Shown here: positions 1 through 9,923 of the stretch, piece by piece
Numbering within the stretch: the stretch's first letter is position 1
How the letters are laid out: every line of letters begins with the position of its first letter
Assembly (NCBI GenBank): GCA_964434385.1
Contig: CAYSUW010000003.1
Location: 1-64,000 of the forward strand
Origin: GCA-002700125 sp964434385
Lineage (GTDB): Bacteria > Chloroflexota > Dehalococcoidia > Lucifugimonadales > Lucifugimonadaceae
DNA: 64,000 nucleotides
Direction: 5' to 3'
The notes under the pieces: model-generated
Told to the model about the DNA's origin: nothing
The model's input: only the letters and a program-made list of their open reading frames with translations
The model's database searches: none
Translations under genes and position numbers: made by a program

Positions 1-1067
1 CAGAATGAGGATGAATTCCCCAATCAAAAGAATCTATAGATGCTCCCATTGATGGTGGAGTAACAATAACAGGAGGCATGTTTTGTCCTCTGTGAATATC
101 CATTACTGCAATTTTCCATCCTGAACCAGGATTTTTTTCTGTAAGAAAAGCCAATACTTCTTGTGATCCTTCAGGACCAAATCTAGGATTTTTCGCTACA
201 ATATTGCCAGGCATTCTATCGGTAAGTTTTCCACCTCCGGATCCATCTATATTTGTCCATCTTATAGTTGGACTTCCGTCCTTTATTTGTACATAAGCAA
301 TTACAGGAAGTCCATTAGCATCTGGATACCAATTTCTTCCTTTATAAAATTCAGGATCATCACCCTGTTTCACCATACTACGAGGAATTGCTTTCGACTC
401 ACGAGTTTGTCTGTCCAATACCCATATTCTATTTATTCTATTGTCAGCATTTTGGCCATCTCTATTTGTAGCAAAAGCTAAATACCTACCATCTTCACTA
501 TAGGAGGGATGTTTTACATCATTCTCCATTTCCACATCACCCCACTTTGAAATATTAGACTCTTCTTTAAGGTCTTGCCCGTAAAGATCACCTTTCATAA
601 ATGGATCTTTTGACCATATGCTCCACATACCTTCTTGATTTGACTGAAAAGCAATCAAATCCTTGACTCCCCAGTCTGGATTTCTTTGGTCGTTATAAAA
701 TGTAATTGGCCAAGGATCTGTAGGTTTAGGGTTATCTAGAGACATTATTCCTATTCTCCAATCTCCTTCTCTATCATGTGCAAAAGCAACATATTGTCCA
801 TCTGGAGATATTGTAGGTTCAACTTCATTATAATTTGTATTAGTAATCCGACGTATATCACCTCCATCGGCATTCATTATCCAAAGGTCATGGTTAGATT
901 TGTCTCTTGTTTTGACAGAAAACACCATTATTCCTTCTAAAGCAGGTAAATCAAAAAAGTTAACTTGGTCATCTTTAATTTCAATTTCATTAGCTTTAAT
1001 TTCAATCACAGGCATAATAAAAAATATACCTAAGAGGAGAACAAAATATTTAAAATAGATTTTCATA
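1..1067 (-). CDS. Secreted TolB-like beta-propeller protein, 3' part cut by the window edge
   Basis: The minus strand is open from an ATG at 1067 to the left edge, giving about 355 residues without a stop. The first 25 residues form a signal peptide (basic start MKIYFK, hydrophobic core, then IEIKA), so the protein is exported. PD40/WD40-like blades follow, seen as repeated phrases such as MNADGGDIRRIT, SPDGQYVAF and SEDGRYLAFATNRDG, typical of TolB-like propellers. Such domains usually bind proteins or ligands; no catalytic domain is visible in the part present. It is divergent from the enolase-family gene at 1228. The C-terminus, and any fused domain, lies outside the window. Confidence 0.85.
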
Positions 1068-1227
1068 TTAATTGTATTTTATACAAATCCCGAAAAACCA
1101 ATCAAATTAAAAAAAAAATCTTATAAGTAAGTTCAAATTATTTAATATTGCAGAGAAATCAACAAGATGGGACAATCTAAAATTATGAGATATACAAAAA
1201 TGAATTAAACCTAAAGTGTAGGAATCA

Positions 1228-2388
1228 ATGAAAATCACTAATATAACTCCATACTCAGCAGAATTTACATCTCAATCAAAATCTTCGTTATCACATCCTA
1301 AAAAATGGGTATTTGTTAAAATTGATACAGATGAAGGAATTCATGGCTGGGGAGAAATTGGCACAGGTTCTTCGGTTAGCGAAAAGCTAATGAGTACTGC
1401 AGTTAATGAAGTAACAGAGTTGTTTATTGGTGAAAATCCAATGGACACGGAAAGATTATGGCATAAGCTTTTTAGAAAATTTTCCTACGTAGGCTCCAAG
1501 GGATTTACTACTTCTTTAATTGCAGGTTTCGATATTGCATTATGGGATGTTAAAGGAAAATACAGTAATATGCCCATTTACAATTTGCTGGGAGGCAGAT
1601 TCAGAAACCCGGTAAGACTTTATTGCAATTCGTGGTTTGATGGTTGTGATACTCCTGAAGATTATGCAAAAGCTGCAAAAACCAATCTGTTAGAAAAAGG
1701 ATACAGTGCTTGTAAACTTGACCCTTTTTTGGAAATGGTTCCTTTTCACACAATGTATCAGGATGGATTCATCTCACAGGAAGGAGAAGAAGAAGGCTAT
1801 GAGATTGTATCTGCTGTCAGAGATGTTGTTGGTCCAAAATTTGAAATTTTGATAGACGCTCATGGTCATTACAATGTACCTAATGCCATCAGATTGGCAA
1901 ATAATCTTTATGAAAGATTTAAAATAGGATGGTTCGAAGAACCTCTGCCTCCAGAGAGCATTAAGGGATTAAAACAAGTTAAAGAAAATACTGATGCTCC
2001 TATCTGTGTAGGAGAGCGACTTTATACTAGGTATGATTTTTTGCCTGTTCTGGAAAATGGATTAGCTGATTACATAATGCCTGATACGGTATGGACCGGG
2101 GGAATTTCTGAAACAATCAAGATAGCAAACATGGCTGAAACATATAATGTGCCTGTTTCTCCCCACGTTATTCCAGGGGGACCAATAGAACTTATATCTG
2201 CTGCCCATGTTGTAAGTGCGATTCCAAATTTCTACAGATTGGAACACTCATTATCTCTTATATCTGATCACAATAATTATCTAAAAGAACCTTATGAAAT
2301 TAAGAATGGCCATTTTTATCTTAATAATAAGCCTGGCTTAGGTTTTGAACTAAATGAAGAAAAATTAGAAAAACTTTTTGTAAAATAA
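1228..2388 (+). CDS. Enolase-superfamily acid-sugar dehydratase (mandelate racemase/muconate lactonizing enzyme family)
   Basis: This 386-residue protein has the N-terminal capping domain and TIM barrel of the mandelate racemase/muconate lactonizing group. Visible residues are K163 (CKLDP), metal ligand D210 with H212 (IDAHGHY), E237 (FEEPL), E263 (GERLYTRYDF) and H313 (SPHVIPGGP). The spacing of D, E, E and the two histidines is that of galactonate/mannonate dehydratase-like members, which take a proton from the carbon next to a carboxylate and eliminate water. The substrate cannot be read from sequence. GTAGGAA precedes the ATG. The M81 gene starts 4 bases after the stop, so the two are probably co-transcribed. 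Expanded enolase families are known in SAR202 bacteria. Confidence 0.88.
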   Translation: MKITNITPYSAEFTSQSKSSLSHPKKWVFVKIDTDEGIHGWGEIGTGSSVSEKLMSTAVNEVTELFIGENPMDTERLWHKLFRKFSYVGSKGFTTSLIAGFDIALWDVKGKYSNMPIYNLLGGRFRNPVRLYCNSWFDGCDTPEDYAKAAKTNLLEKGYSACKLDPFLEMVPFHTMYQDGFISQEGEEEGYEIVSAVRDVVGPKFEILIDAHGHYNVPNAIRLANNLYERFKIGWFEEPLPPESIKGLKQVKENTDAPICVGERLYTRYDFLPVLENGLADYIMPDTVWTGGISETIKIANMAETYNVPVSPHVIPGGPIELISAAHVVSAIPNFYRLEHSLSLISDHNNYLKEPYEIKNGHFYLNNKPGLGFELNEEKLEKLFVK

Positions 2389-2392
2389 CTTA

Positions 2393-3877
2393 ATGAAAAA
2401 AATTTTAATTGCAGGATGCTCTCAAGAAGTATCCTCTTTCAATCCAGTTACATGTGATAACAATTTTTTCAATATATCTACAGGTAATGAAATTTATAAG
2501 TTCAATAAAGGTTTAAATACCTATATTGGAGGAGTAATTGAAGAAATAGAGAAAACTCAATATATACAACCAGTTTTCACTTATGATGCTCAAGGTCATG
2601 CTGCTGGAACACTAGAACACTCATCTTTTTTAAAAATATCTAATGAACTTTTCAAAGCTATAGAAGAACAAAAAGGGAAAGTTGATGGAGTATATTTATC
2701 ACTACATGGTTCCATGAGTACTACTGAAGAATTAGATCCCGAGGGTTTTATTTTAGAAGAAATTAGAAAAATTCTTGGAGAGAATATACCCATAGTGATT
2801 TCTTTAGATTTACATGGAGTACTTACATCAAAAATGTTAAAAAATTGTAATGGTGTAGCTTCTTTACATACTTATCCCCATATAGATTTTTCTGATACGG
2901 GAAAAAGAGCATTTCACATATTAAAAAAAATAATTACTGAAAACGTACAACCAATATGTGCGCGAGTAAAAATACCAGCTTTAGTCAGAGGAGAAGAATT
3001 GATTACCGAAAATGGTCTTTTCGGAGAACAGATAAAATATGCTAAATCTCTACTTCCAAATGATAAAATATTATCTGCAGGATTTTTCATTGGTAACCCA
3101 TTTACTGATGTTCCAGAACTTTGTAGTCAATCCTATGTTTTTACTGACAATGACAAAAAACTTGCTTCACAATCAGCTTTAACTATGGCTAATGATTTTT
3201 GGCCTAACAGATCTAAAATGCAAGCCAAATTAATAAGTATTAAAAAAGCTGTGAAACTAGGTGCAACCATGGATGGGACTATAGCATACACAGATGCTGC
3301 TGATGCTCCTAGTTCTGGAGCACAGGGAGACAGCAATGCAATAATTTCTGAAATGTTAAGACAAAATTATCCTCATTCGATCTTAGCAACTGTTCTAGAT
3401 CCTAAAGCTGCTGAAGCAGCTCATATTAACGGTGAAGGATCTATCATTGAAGAACCAGTAGGAGGAGCATTCGATAAAAAATTTAAACCTCTAAAACTAA
3501 ACTGTAAAGTTGTTTCAGTTTCAGAAAAACCTTTTATGTTAGAAAAATGGGGATTTATGCAAACCCCTGGATTATCAGCAGTATTAAAATCAGGAAACTT
3601 AACTATAGTAGTCACAAGTAATCCGGTAATGCAGGTTGATAGATCTATATATCTTGAAAATAATCTTAACCCTAAAGATTTTCATTCTGTAATTATAAAA
3701 TCTCCTCATTGTGAACCAGAATTCTATGATGATTGGGTAGAAAAAAATTTTAATGTTGATGCTCCTGGATCCACAAGTGCTAACTTACCGTCATTAGGGC
3801 ACAAAAATTGTAATAGACCGATGTATCCTATGGAAGAAACCACAATATTTATACCAGAATTAGAATTTTTTTCTTGA
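2393..3877 (+). CDS. M81 family metallopeptidase-like protein (MlrC/DUF1485 type)
   Basis: This 494-residue protein has the two-part MlrC architecture: an N-terminal DUF1485 domain to roughly residue 290 and a C-terminal MlrC domain. Likely metal-binding elements include the SLHGSM stretch, SLDLHG and HTYPHIDFSDTG. The start IAGCSQEVSSFNP matches the family opening in which a Glu follows early. MlrC is known as a microcystin-degradation peptidase, but most homologues in oligotrophic bacteria have unknown substrates, so hydrolysis of small amide or lactam compounds is only inferred. It lies 4 bases after the enolase-family gene with no strong Shine-Dalgarno of its own, which suggests translational coupling and a shared catabolic role. 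Confidence 0.88.
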   Translation: MKKILIAGCSQEVSSFNPVTCDNNFFNISTGNEIYKFNKGLNTYIGGVIEEIEKTQYIQPVFTYDAQGHAAGTLEHSSFLKISNELFKAIEEQKGKVDGVYLSLHGSMSTTEELDPEGFILEEIRKILGENIPIVISLDLHGVLTSKMLKNCNGVASLHTYPHIDFSDTGKRAFHILKKIITENVQPICARVKIPALVRGEELITENGLFGEQIKYAKSLLPNDKILSAGFFIGNPFTDVPELCSQSYVFTDNDKKLASQSALTMANDFWPNRSKMQAKLISIKKAVKLGATMDGTIAYTDAADAPSSGAQGDSNAIISEMLRQNYPHSILATVLDPKAAEAAHINGEGSIIEEPVGGAFDKKFKPLKLNCKVVSVSEKPFMLEKWGFMQTPGLSAVLKSGNLTIVVTSNPVMQVDRSIYLENNLNPKDFHSVIIKSPHCEPEFYDDWVEKNFNVDAPGSTSANLPSLGHKNCNRPMYPMEETTIFIPELEFFS

Positions 3878-3915
3878 GAAATAATTTTAGTATAGATAAA
3901 ATTTACTAGGTAATT

Positions 3916-5844
3916 TTAATTTAAATATTCGTTGAAAAACTTAATTGTTCTTTTCCAATAATCTATAATAAAATTTGGATTTCCAATATTGAGCATTTGA
4001 TGATTTTGTTCAGGATATCGTACAAATTGGACATTTTTATCCAATCTTTTTAATGCAACATAGTATTGTTCAGCTTGCTCAATTGGGCATCTATAGTCAG
4101 CATCACCACATAATATTAAAGCAGGTGTTTCAACATTCTCTACGTAAGAAAGCGGAGAGTGAAAAAGATGTTTTTCAGTATTAAAAGTTCTTATTCCTCC
4201 CCATTGTTCTTCTCCAAACTTAATTCCTATATCTGATGTTCCCGACATAGAATTTAAATTTATACATGGTGCGCTAATTACGGCAGCTTTAAATTTCTTT
4301 GAATGACCAATTATCCACGATGACATAAAACCACCATAACTATGTCCATAAAGACCTATTTTCCTGAAATCAATAAAATTAAATTTAGAAAGCCTTTCAA
4401 TAGACTCTAAAATATCTAGATAATCTTCCCCTCCCCAGTCATTTAAAACTTCTTTTAAAAAATTAAATCCATATGAGGAAGAACCTCTAGGGTTAACAGC
4501 TAGAACAATAAAATTATTTGATGTAAAAATCTCTTGGCTTATAGATATTTGGTCTTCAAATCTTCCATGAGGACCTCCATGAATATCTACTATCACTGGA
4601 TATTTTTTACTAAAATCTATTTCCTTAGGAAAATATAGTCTTGACTCAATTTGATAATTTGATCTATTTATTTCAAATTTTTCCATCTTAGAAACAGGGT
4701 GTTTTTGGAAAAAATCTTTATTGGGAGAATATAAAGAATTAATACTTCGAGAATCTCTATTATATATACAAATATTCTCATGGAAATCTCTAGAATTCTG
4801 AACAAATATGACATTTTTATTAAATTCTCCATTAGCTATTTGAAGAATTTTGGAATCCATTCCTAATAAAACTTTAAAATCATTTTTTTCAAAATCAAAG
4901 TCAGTTATAAAAGATATTCCTCTAGAAGTGTAAGAAACAGTTATAGTCGAGGAACACGTTAAATTTGGCTGAGAGTTAAAAGCAAATTCATTAGTATTCA
5001 AATTGATCATTTCTGAATTTTTTATATTTAAAGAAAAAAGGGATGAGGTTCTTTGATCAGCATATTTATTTTCATTAGAACCAAACGCTATTATTTGAGA
5101 ATCATTTTCTGTCCATATTAAAGAAAATAAACCACCAAAACTTTGGTTAATCTTTGAAATTTCCTTTAAATGAATATTAAAAATTTCTACTCTTTGAATC
5201 CAATTGGTATCTCTTTTTTCTCCTTCATCAGAAATAAATGCTATAAATTTATCATTATTTGAAAATACAGGATTAATATGATCACATTCAATATTCGGAA
5301 TAGAGATTACAGAACTATCAAAAATATTAATAATTTCTATTTGATTAAACACATCCCCGACCCAACCTAGAGCATCATGTCTATATCTTATTCGATTAAC
5401 CACTAAGGGATTTAAATCATCATTTCGTTCTATTGATCTAAAACTATAGACTATTCTTGAAGATGAATTGTCCCAATTAAATAACCCAGAAGTCTCATAT
5501 GACGAATTGACTGATTTAAAGTCATCTGTCAACTGAAATTCTCTGTCTTTTGTAAAATCTTTGATGAAAATAAAATTTCTTTTCTTGCCTTTAGATATTT
5601 CTGTAGATCTTATGAATGCAAGAAATTTTCCATCCGGAGAAATTTTCGGAATAGAGTCATTAGATCCAATTGTAATTTTAGTAATTTTTTTAGAATCTAA
5701 ATCTAGTTCAAATATTTCAGAAATCCTCTTATTGGATTTAATTTTTACTGAAGTTTGTTGAAAAAATATTTTATTGTTTAATTCATCCAAGGAGATCCAC
5801 GGAATTGATTTAACCCCTGAGATGTATTCCTTAACATTTTTCAT
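3916..5844 (-). CDS. S9 family peptidase (acylaminoacyl/prolyl oligopeptidase type)
   Basis: This 642-residue protein has an N-terminal beta-propeller (PD40-like phrases SPDGKFLAFIRS and NNDKFIAFISDEG) to about residue 380 and a C-terminal alpha/beta hydrolase domain. The triad is visible: nucleophile S502 in GHSYGG, D581 or D583 in GDADYRCP, and H615 in NHQML. HGGPHG upstream of the nucleophile supplies the oxyanion hole. No signal peptide is seen, so a cytoplasmic oligopeptidase or acylaminoacyl peptidase is likely. It converges with the M81 gene and is the gene downstream of the GH32-like gene on the same strand, 24 bases away. Confidence 0.92.
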   Translation of the reverse strand: MKNVKEYISGVKSIPWISLDELNNKIFFQQTSVKIKSNKRISEIFELDLDSKKITKITIGSNDSIPKISPDGKFLAFIRSTEISKGKKRNFIFIKDFTKDREFQLTDDFKSVNSSYETSGLFNWDNSSSRIVYSFRSIERNDDLNPLVVNRIRYRHDALGWVGDVFNQIEIINIFDSSVISIPNIECDHINPVFSNNDKFIAFISDEGEKRDTNWIQRVEIFNIHLKEISKINQSFGGLFSLIWTENDSQIIAFGSNENKYADQRTSSLFSLNIKNSEMINLNTNEFAFNSQPNLTCSSTITVSYTSRGISFITDFDFEKNDFKVLLGMDSKILQIANGEFNKNVIFVQNSRDFHENICIYNRDSRSINSLYSPNKDFFQKHPVSKMEKFEINRSNYQIESRLYFPKEIDFSKKYPVIVDIHGGPHGRFEDQISISQEIFTSNNFIVLAVNPRGSSSYGFNFLKEVLNDWGGEDYLDILESIERLSKFNFIDFRKIGLYGHSYGGFMSSWIIGHSKKFKAAVISAPCINLNSMSGTSDIGIKFGEEQWGGIRTFNTEKHLFHSPLSYVENVETPALILCGDADYRCPIEQAEQYYVALKRLDKNVQFVRYPEQNHQMLNIGNPNFIIDYWKRTIKFFNEYLN

Positions 5845-5868
5845 TGTTTAATGATAGAAAAACTGATT

Positions 5869-7470
5869 TTATTTATAAATATTTTGCATCTTCCAACAAT
5901 CTAAAGATACTAGATTTGCCTCTGCTCCTTGAGCACGTAAAGAAACACCCGTACTATTTTTAAGAGATGGATATACACGCATAGCAACACATAATTTCCG
6001 GTTAACAAAGACTTCAACTACACTTTTATCTACAAAAACTCTTAGATCTAATAACTCATCAGGTTCCATAAACAAAGAGCCGGTTTCAGGTGCACGAGAA
6101 AGAGCATCCGGGAGTAAAGAAGAAAATGAAGAATCAATTGTAACCAAACTATCAGAAGTATCTAAGCGTGCTCTTATTTCTTCCATTGTATATCTCTCCC
6201 AATTCCTAAAACCTCGAGCCCTATAAAATGTTATACGAGTAAATTCTTCTTTTTTAGGTGATCTAAGGACATTCAATTCAACCATAGAAGTGTTTTTTGT
6301 ATCTATTTGAGCAACAATTTCAATAGCATTACCCTGAATATTTTCAAGTATAACTTCTTCATTTGCAGGCAATACTAAATTAGAAATTTCCTTATGCTCT
6401 GTGCGGAGTGATTCAATATTACCTGTAGGCTCTATACGAAGCATATCTTTTCCTAATTTATCTTTACCCCATAATGATAATCTGCGAGGCAAAGTCATTA
6501 TTTGATTCCAACCTGTAGTATTCAAGCCTGGATTCATATTAAAAATCACAATAACACCACCTCTTCCATCAGGAGTTGCTGAAGGAGCATGCACTCCAGA
6601 TGGACCATAAGAACCAAAATTAAAATCATAATGAGAAGTTACAATAAATTTATCTCGAGAATGATTGTAATCTCCCAATAATGCTTGCCCTCCGCTCATA
6701 TGACTAAAGAAAAGTAGAATGTGACGATCTCCAATTGGCCAAAAATAAGGGCATGCTCCATCATCTCCAATTAGAGTAAAGTTGTCTCCTTCAACAAAAG
6801 GATGCAAATATTCCCAATTAATTAAATCTTTTGATTTAAATAAAAAATTAGCTCTTTTCCGTTTTCCCGAAGGCAGATGAGGAAGTATACCACCTGAAAG
6901 AGAATAATAAATTCCATCTTTTTTCCATATACATGGATCAAATACCCTGTAAGGCCATGGAGAACCATCAGGTCTTGAAATTGGAATTACTGGTTTATTA
7001 GTCAATTTTTCCCAATTAAGTAAAAGAGGATCCGTTGAAGTAGCTACCATGTTTCCAACTTTTGTTCCATGATACATAGCAATCACTCTATCATCTTCCA
7101 CCAGAGTAGAACCTGAAAAACAGCTTTCTTCTGGATCTGGATATATAGCATAAGGAAGATCATTCCAATGTATTAGGTCATCACTAATAGCATGTCCCCA
7201 ATGTACTCTAGGATCCTCTGGAGGGTACCCTTGATAAAATAAATGCCAACGTCCATTCCAAAAACAAAGTCCATTTGGATCATTAAGATTACTTTCAGGA
7301 TTAACATAATGATAAATAGGTCTATGAGGATCATTCTCATAAGATTTCCTTGACTCAATTAAGCGTGACATCAAAGGATTATTTTTAAGTTCCTGTAACT
7401 GTTCTTGTTCTATGTTAGAAAAAACATACTTTGGGACACGTGAAGAATAATCATTATTTTCAGAAATCAT
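5869..7470 (-). CDS. GH32-like glycoside hydrolase with altered acid/base motif
   Basis: This 533-residue protein has a five-bladed GH32 propeller followed by a C-terminal beta-sandwich. NDPNG at 63-67 carries the family's nucleophile Asp, FSGS lies at 118-121, and FDP at 177-179 stands where RDP is usual, keeping the transition-state Asp. The usual ECP motif, whose Glu is the acid/base, reads ACP at 239-241 (GDDGACPYFW). GH32 enzymes hydrolyse fructosides such as sucrose, levan and inulin. With the acid/base residue apparently missing, activity on ordinary fructosides is uncertain; it may use a neighbouring Asp (D236/D237), act on another substrate, or be inactive. AGGAA precedes the ATG. 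No signal peptide is seen. Confidence 0.85.
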   Translation of the reverse strand: MISENNDYSSRVPKYVFSNIEQEQLQELKNNPLMSRLIESRKSYENDPHRPIYHYVNPESNLNDPNGLCFWNGRWHLFYQGYPPEDPRVHWGHAISDDLIHWNDLPYAIYPDPEESCFSGSTLVEDDRVIAMYHGTKVGNMVATSTDPLLLNWEKLTNKPVIPISRPDGSPWPYRVFDPCIWKKDGIYYSLSGGILPHLPSGKRKRANFLFKSKDLINWEYLHPFVEGDNFTLIGDDGACPYFWPIGDRHILLFFSHMSGGQALLGDYNHSRDKFIVTSHYDFNFGSYGPSGVHAPSATPDGRGGVIVIFNMNPGLNTTGWNQIMTLPRRLSLWGKDKLGKDMLRIEPTGNIESLRTEHKEISNLVLPANEEVILENIQGNAIEIVAQIDTKNTSMVELNVLRSPKKEEFTRITFYRARGFRNWERYTMEEIRARLDTSDSLVTIDSSFSSLLPDALSRAPETGSLFMEPDELLDLRVFVDKSVVEVFVNRKLCVAMRVYPSLKNSTGVSLRAQGAEANLVSLDCWKMQNIYK

Positions 7471-7523
7471 TTTCCTATTTTATTCTAATTTTTAATATTT
7501 TCTATTCCATTAGAAATAAAAAA

Positions 7524-8009
7524 TCAGTACTTCCAGTCCCATTTACCATATCCTGGATTACCAGGGTTTTTCCCAAGTAATTGTCTAACTGATGCAATTT
7601 CTCCCAAATGATTCCAAGAATGAAAAATCATTCTTGTCATTACAGTACCTAGATTATCCACATCATAAGAATCATTATTTAAAATTCTCTTCAAATCTTC
7701 TTCCTTAAGATTGTCTAGAAACTTGTCCGTATCATTTAAGGTTTTCTCCCATAATCCCTTCACATACGACAAATCTTTCTGAGAGTGAGGAGATCCATCT
7801 TCGAAATCTCTAAATTTCTCAGGTATTTGCTCTCCCTTATCCCTAGCTGCAAAAGTAAGATTGTTATATCTAGATAAATGGCCTAAAGTCCAGCTGATAC
7901 AATTTAAAGGTGCAAAAATCGCCTTAGACTCTTCGTCAGAAATATCATTAATATAGTTCAAAACTTGATTATTTGTGATTTTGTATTGTTCAATTATTTT
8001 GATTCCCAT
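7524..8009 (-). CDS. DinB family four-helix protein
   Basis: This 161-residue protein has the DinB/DUF664-like layout: an N-terminal helix with Asn/Asp turns, a central WTLGHLSRYN helix carrying a conserved His, and a C-terminal HSWNHLGEIASVRQLLG helix with further His residues. In the family three histidines bind a metal. Members are often thiol transferases or of unknown function. Its first 16 bases overlap the end of the glycosyltransferase gene upstream, so it is translated from the same mRNA as that gene. The link to glycolipid synthesis is unclear. Confidence 0.82.
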   Translation of the reverse strand: MGIKIIEQYKITNNQVLNYINDISDEESKAIFAPLNCISWTLGHLSRYNNLTFAARDKGEQIPEKFRDFEDGSPHSQKDLSYVKGLWEKTLNDTDKFLDNLKEEDLKRILNNDSYDVDNLGTVMTRMIFHSWNHLGEIASVRQLLGKNPGNPGYGKWDWKY

Positions 8010-9229
8010 ATGCCTCCATATTTTATAAAAAAATAATAAATTAATTTTTTTTTATTTTCTTTTTGGAAAATCACATTTCTGTTTTTACAATGAATATATT
8101 CAAAAAATAATGAAATTATAGAATAAAATCCAACTATTGAAGTAATTAACATAGCAAAGGGAAATAAAACAGCTAATAAAATACTCTGCTTGGATCTTAA
8201 AGCAGCTAGTATCCAGGAAAAAGAAAGCAAAAACCAAGTTAAGAAAATCAAAGATTTCTTAGTTTCATCTAATCTCATATCAAAAAATTCAACGAAAATT
8301 ATAAGAAGAGGAATAAAAGTCATTGAAAAAAACAAAAACAATAATATCAAAAACCCAATTAGACTTTGATAAAAGAAAGGAAAAATTGCTCTAGAAAAAC
8401 CCTTGAGAGCCTCTTTTTCTGAATTATAAGAAAATGTATCAATGCCTTTAACTCCATTCATCATTTTTAATTTTAATTTTTTCCTACTAATATTCCTTCC
8501 TAATTCAAAATCATCCAAAATTTCTAATTTTATTGTTTGATGACCTCCAATTAGCATGTAAGAATCTTTCTTAAACAATAAAAATTGACCAAATGCCGCA
8601 GAAAGGAATGGCAATTTTGACGTATTAACTAAAAATATAGGAATCCATGAAAAAATCATCCATCCTATAGTGACTGAAATAATCTTATCAATAAAAGTAG
8701 ATGTTCTTCTGTTAGGAAACAAAGTAAGAAGATCTAAATCTTCATTTATATGAATTTTAATCGAATCAAAAATCAGATCAGGTTTTAATTTTGTGTCAGA
8801 ATCTATGAACAAAAGAAAATCTCCTGTTGCTTTTTGACTAAGTTGATGACAAGCCCAATTTTTACCTAACCATCCTTTGGGTATCTCTTTTCCTTTAATT
8901 ACATTAACTCTAGAATCAGATTTAGAAAGCTCATTTGATATGGAATAAGTATTATCACTTGAATCATCATCTAAAATTATCACTTCAATATTTGAATAAC
9001 TTTGTTGAAGCAACGAATTTACACATCTATAAATATTATTTTCTTCATTTCTAGCTGGAATTAAAACAGAAACCAAGGGTTTCTTATCTTCTAAACTAAT
9101 CAATTGAAATCTTTTATTTTTCCTAGTAAATAAGATAGACAATAAAATGTTAAACAAAGAAATAAATAAAAGTAATAATGAAAAAATCACTAAGAAATAT
9201 AAATAAAAGAATGAAATAAAATTAATCAT
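7994..9229 (-). CDS. Membrane glycosyltransferase family 2 (carotenoid/hopanoid-type)
   Basis: This 411-residue protein has an N-terminal membrane anchor (about residues 8-35), a GT-A catalytic domain and C-terminal membrane helices (about 285-400). The GT2 start is VSVLIPARNEENN, followed by DDDSSDNT and the metal-binding FIDSDT. The phrase KGWLGKNWACHQLS and the later GGHQTI and LDDFELG resemble the glycosyltransferases of carotenoid glycoside (CrtQ/CruC-like) and hopene-associated types. The acceptor is therefore probably a membrane lipid, but its identity is unknown. It overlaps the PlsY-like gene upstream by 8 bases and DinB downstream by 16, forming a coupled three-gene run. Confidence 0.85.
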   Translation of the reverse strand: MINFISFFYLYFLVIFSLLLLFISLFNILLSILFTRKNKRFQLISLEDKKPLVSVLIPARNEENNIYRCVNSLLQQSYSNIEVIILDDDSSDNTYSISNELSKSDSRVNVIKGKEIPKGWLGKNWACHQLSQKATGDFLLFIDSDTKLKPDLIFDSIKIHINEDLDLLTLFPNRRTSTFIDKIISVTIGWMIFSWIPIFLVNTSKLPFLSAAFGQFLLFKKDSYMLIGGHQTIKLEILDDFELGRNISRKKLKLKMMNGVKGIDTFSYNSEKEALKGFSRAIFPFFYQSLIGFLILLFLFFSMTFIPLLIIFVEFFDMRLDETKKSLIFLTWFLLSFSWILAALRSKQSILLAVLFPFAMLITSIVGFYSIISLFFEYIHCKNRNVIFQKENKKKLIYYFFIKYGGIWESK

Positions 9230-9830
9230 TTTCCTTCCTAACCATATTTAATAACCAATTCCTAGGTATCACACCATCTCTAATCTCATTTCTATGTTTT
9301 AAAACAATTAAATTCATATTAAAAACCCAAAGTATTATCATTGCTGGAGATGAATAAAGTAAAAATATCCAAGATAGGATCACGAACATAGTAAAAATTA
9401 TTGTCCAAACATGAGTTTTTTGAAGAGAATGAAACGTTGCTAATGATATCATCACAGGAATTATCAACCATCCATTTGAAATAGCAGCCCAAATGCCCCC
9501 TGTAACAGCTAATGATTTTCCTCCACGAAACTTTAAAAAAGGAGTAAAAGCATGCCCTAGTAAAGATGATCCTGCTATAACGCTTAATGACCATGATTCA
9601 ATACCACCTAAGTAAATAGCACAATATAGGGGAACAAATGCTTTTGCCAAATCTAAAATTACAGCAGACAAGCCAATCTTCCAACCACCCATTTTCCAAG
9701 CATTCACTCCTCCAGGATTATGATCACCAATTTCCCTAATATCACGATTCAAGAAAAAGAATCCCAGGATCATTGCCCAAGGAATACTAGAACAAAGGAA
9801 GGCAATTAATGCCCAAAAAATCAACACCAT
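9222..9830 (-). CDS. Divergent PlsY-like acyltransferase paralogue
   Basis: This 202-residue multi-pass membrane protein has the three PlsY sequence blocks in altered form: SSIPWAMIL near the start, GDHNPGGVNAWKMGG (canonical members read GSxNxGATNV) and GHAFTPFLKFRGGKSLAV. PlsY transfers acyl groups from acyl-phosphate to glycerol-3-phosphate. The window also carries a canonical plsY at 27547, so this copy is probably specialised. It is coupled by an 8-base overlap to a membrane glycosyltransferase, which suggests acylation of a glycolipid or a related headgroup. AAGG precedes the ATG. The function beyond an acyltransferase-like fold is inference. Confidence 0.82.
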   Translation of the reverse strand: MVLIFWALIAFLCSSIPWAMILGFFFLNRDIREIGDHNPGGVNAWKMGGWKIGLSAVILDLAKAFVPLYCAIYLGGIESWSLSVIAGSSLLGHAFTPFLKFRGGKSLAVTGGIWAAISNGWLIIPVMISLATFHSLQKTHVWTIIFTMFVILSWIFLLYSSPAMIILWVFNMNLIVLKHRNEIRDGVIPRNWLLNMVRKEND

Positions 9831-9923
9831 AAGAAGAACCTTGATTTAATTTTCTTTTTCATTAGTCTACCTATACAAATTATCAAAACAATAACTTGTT
9901 TAACGACATTATAGAAAATTAGA

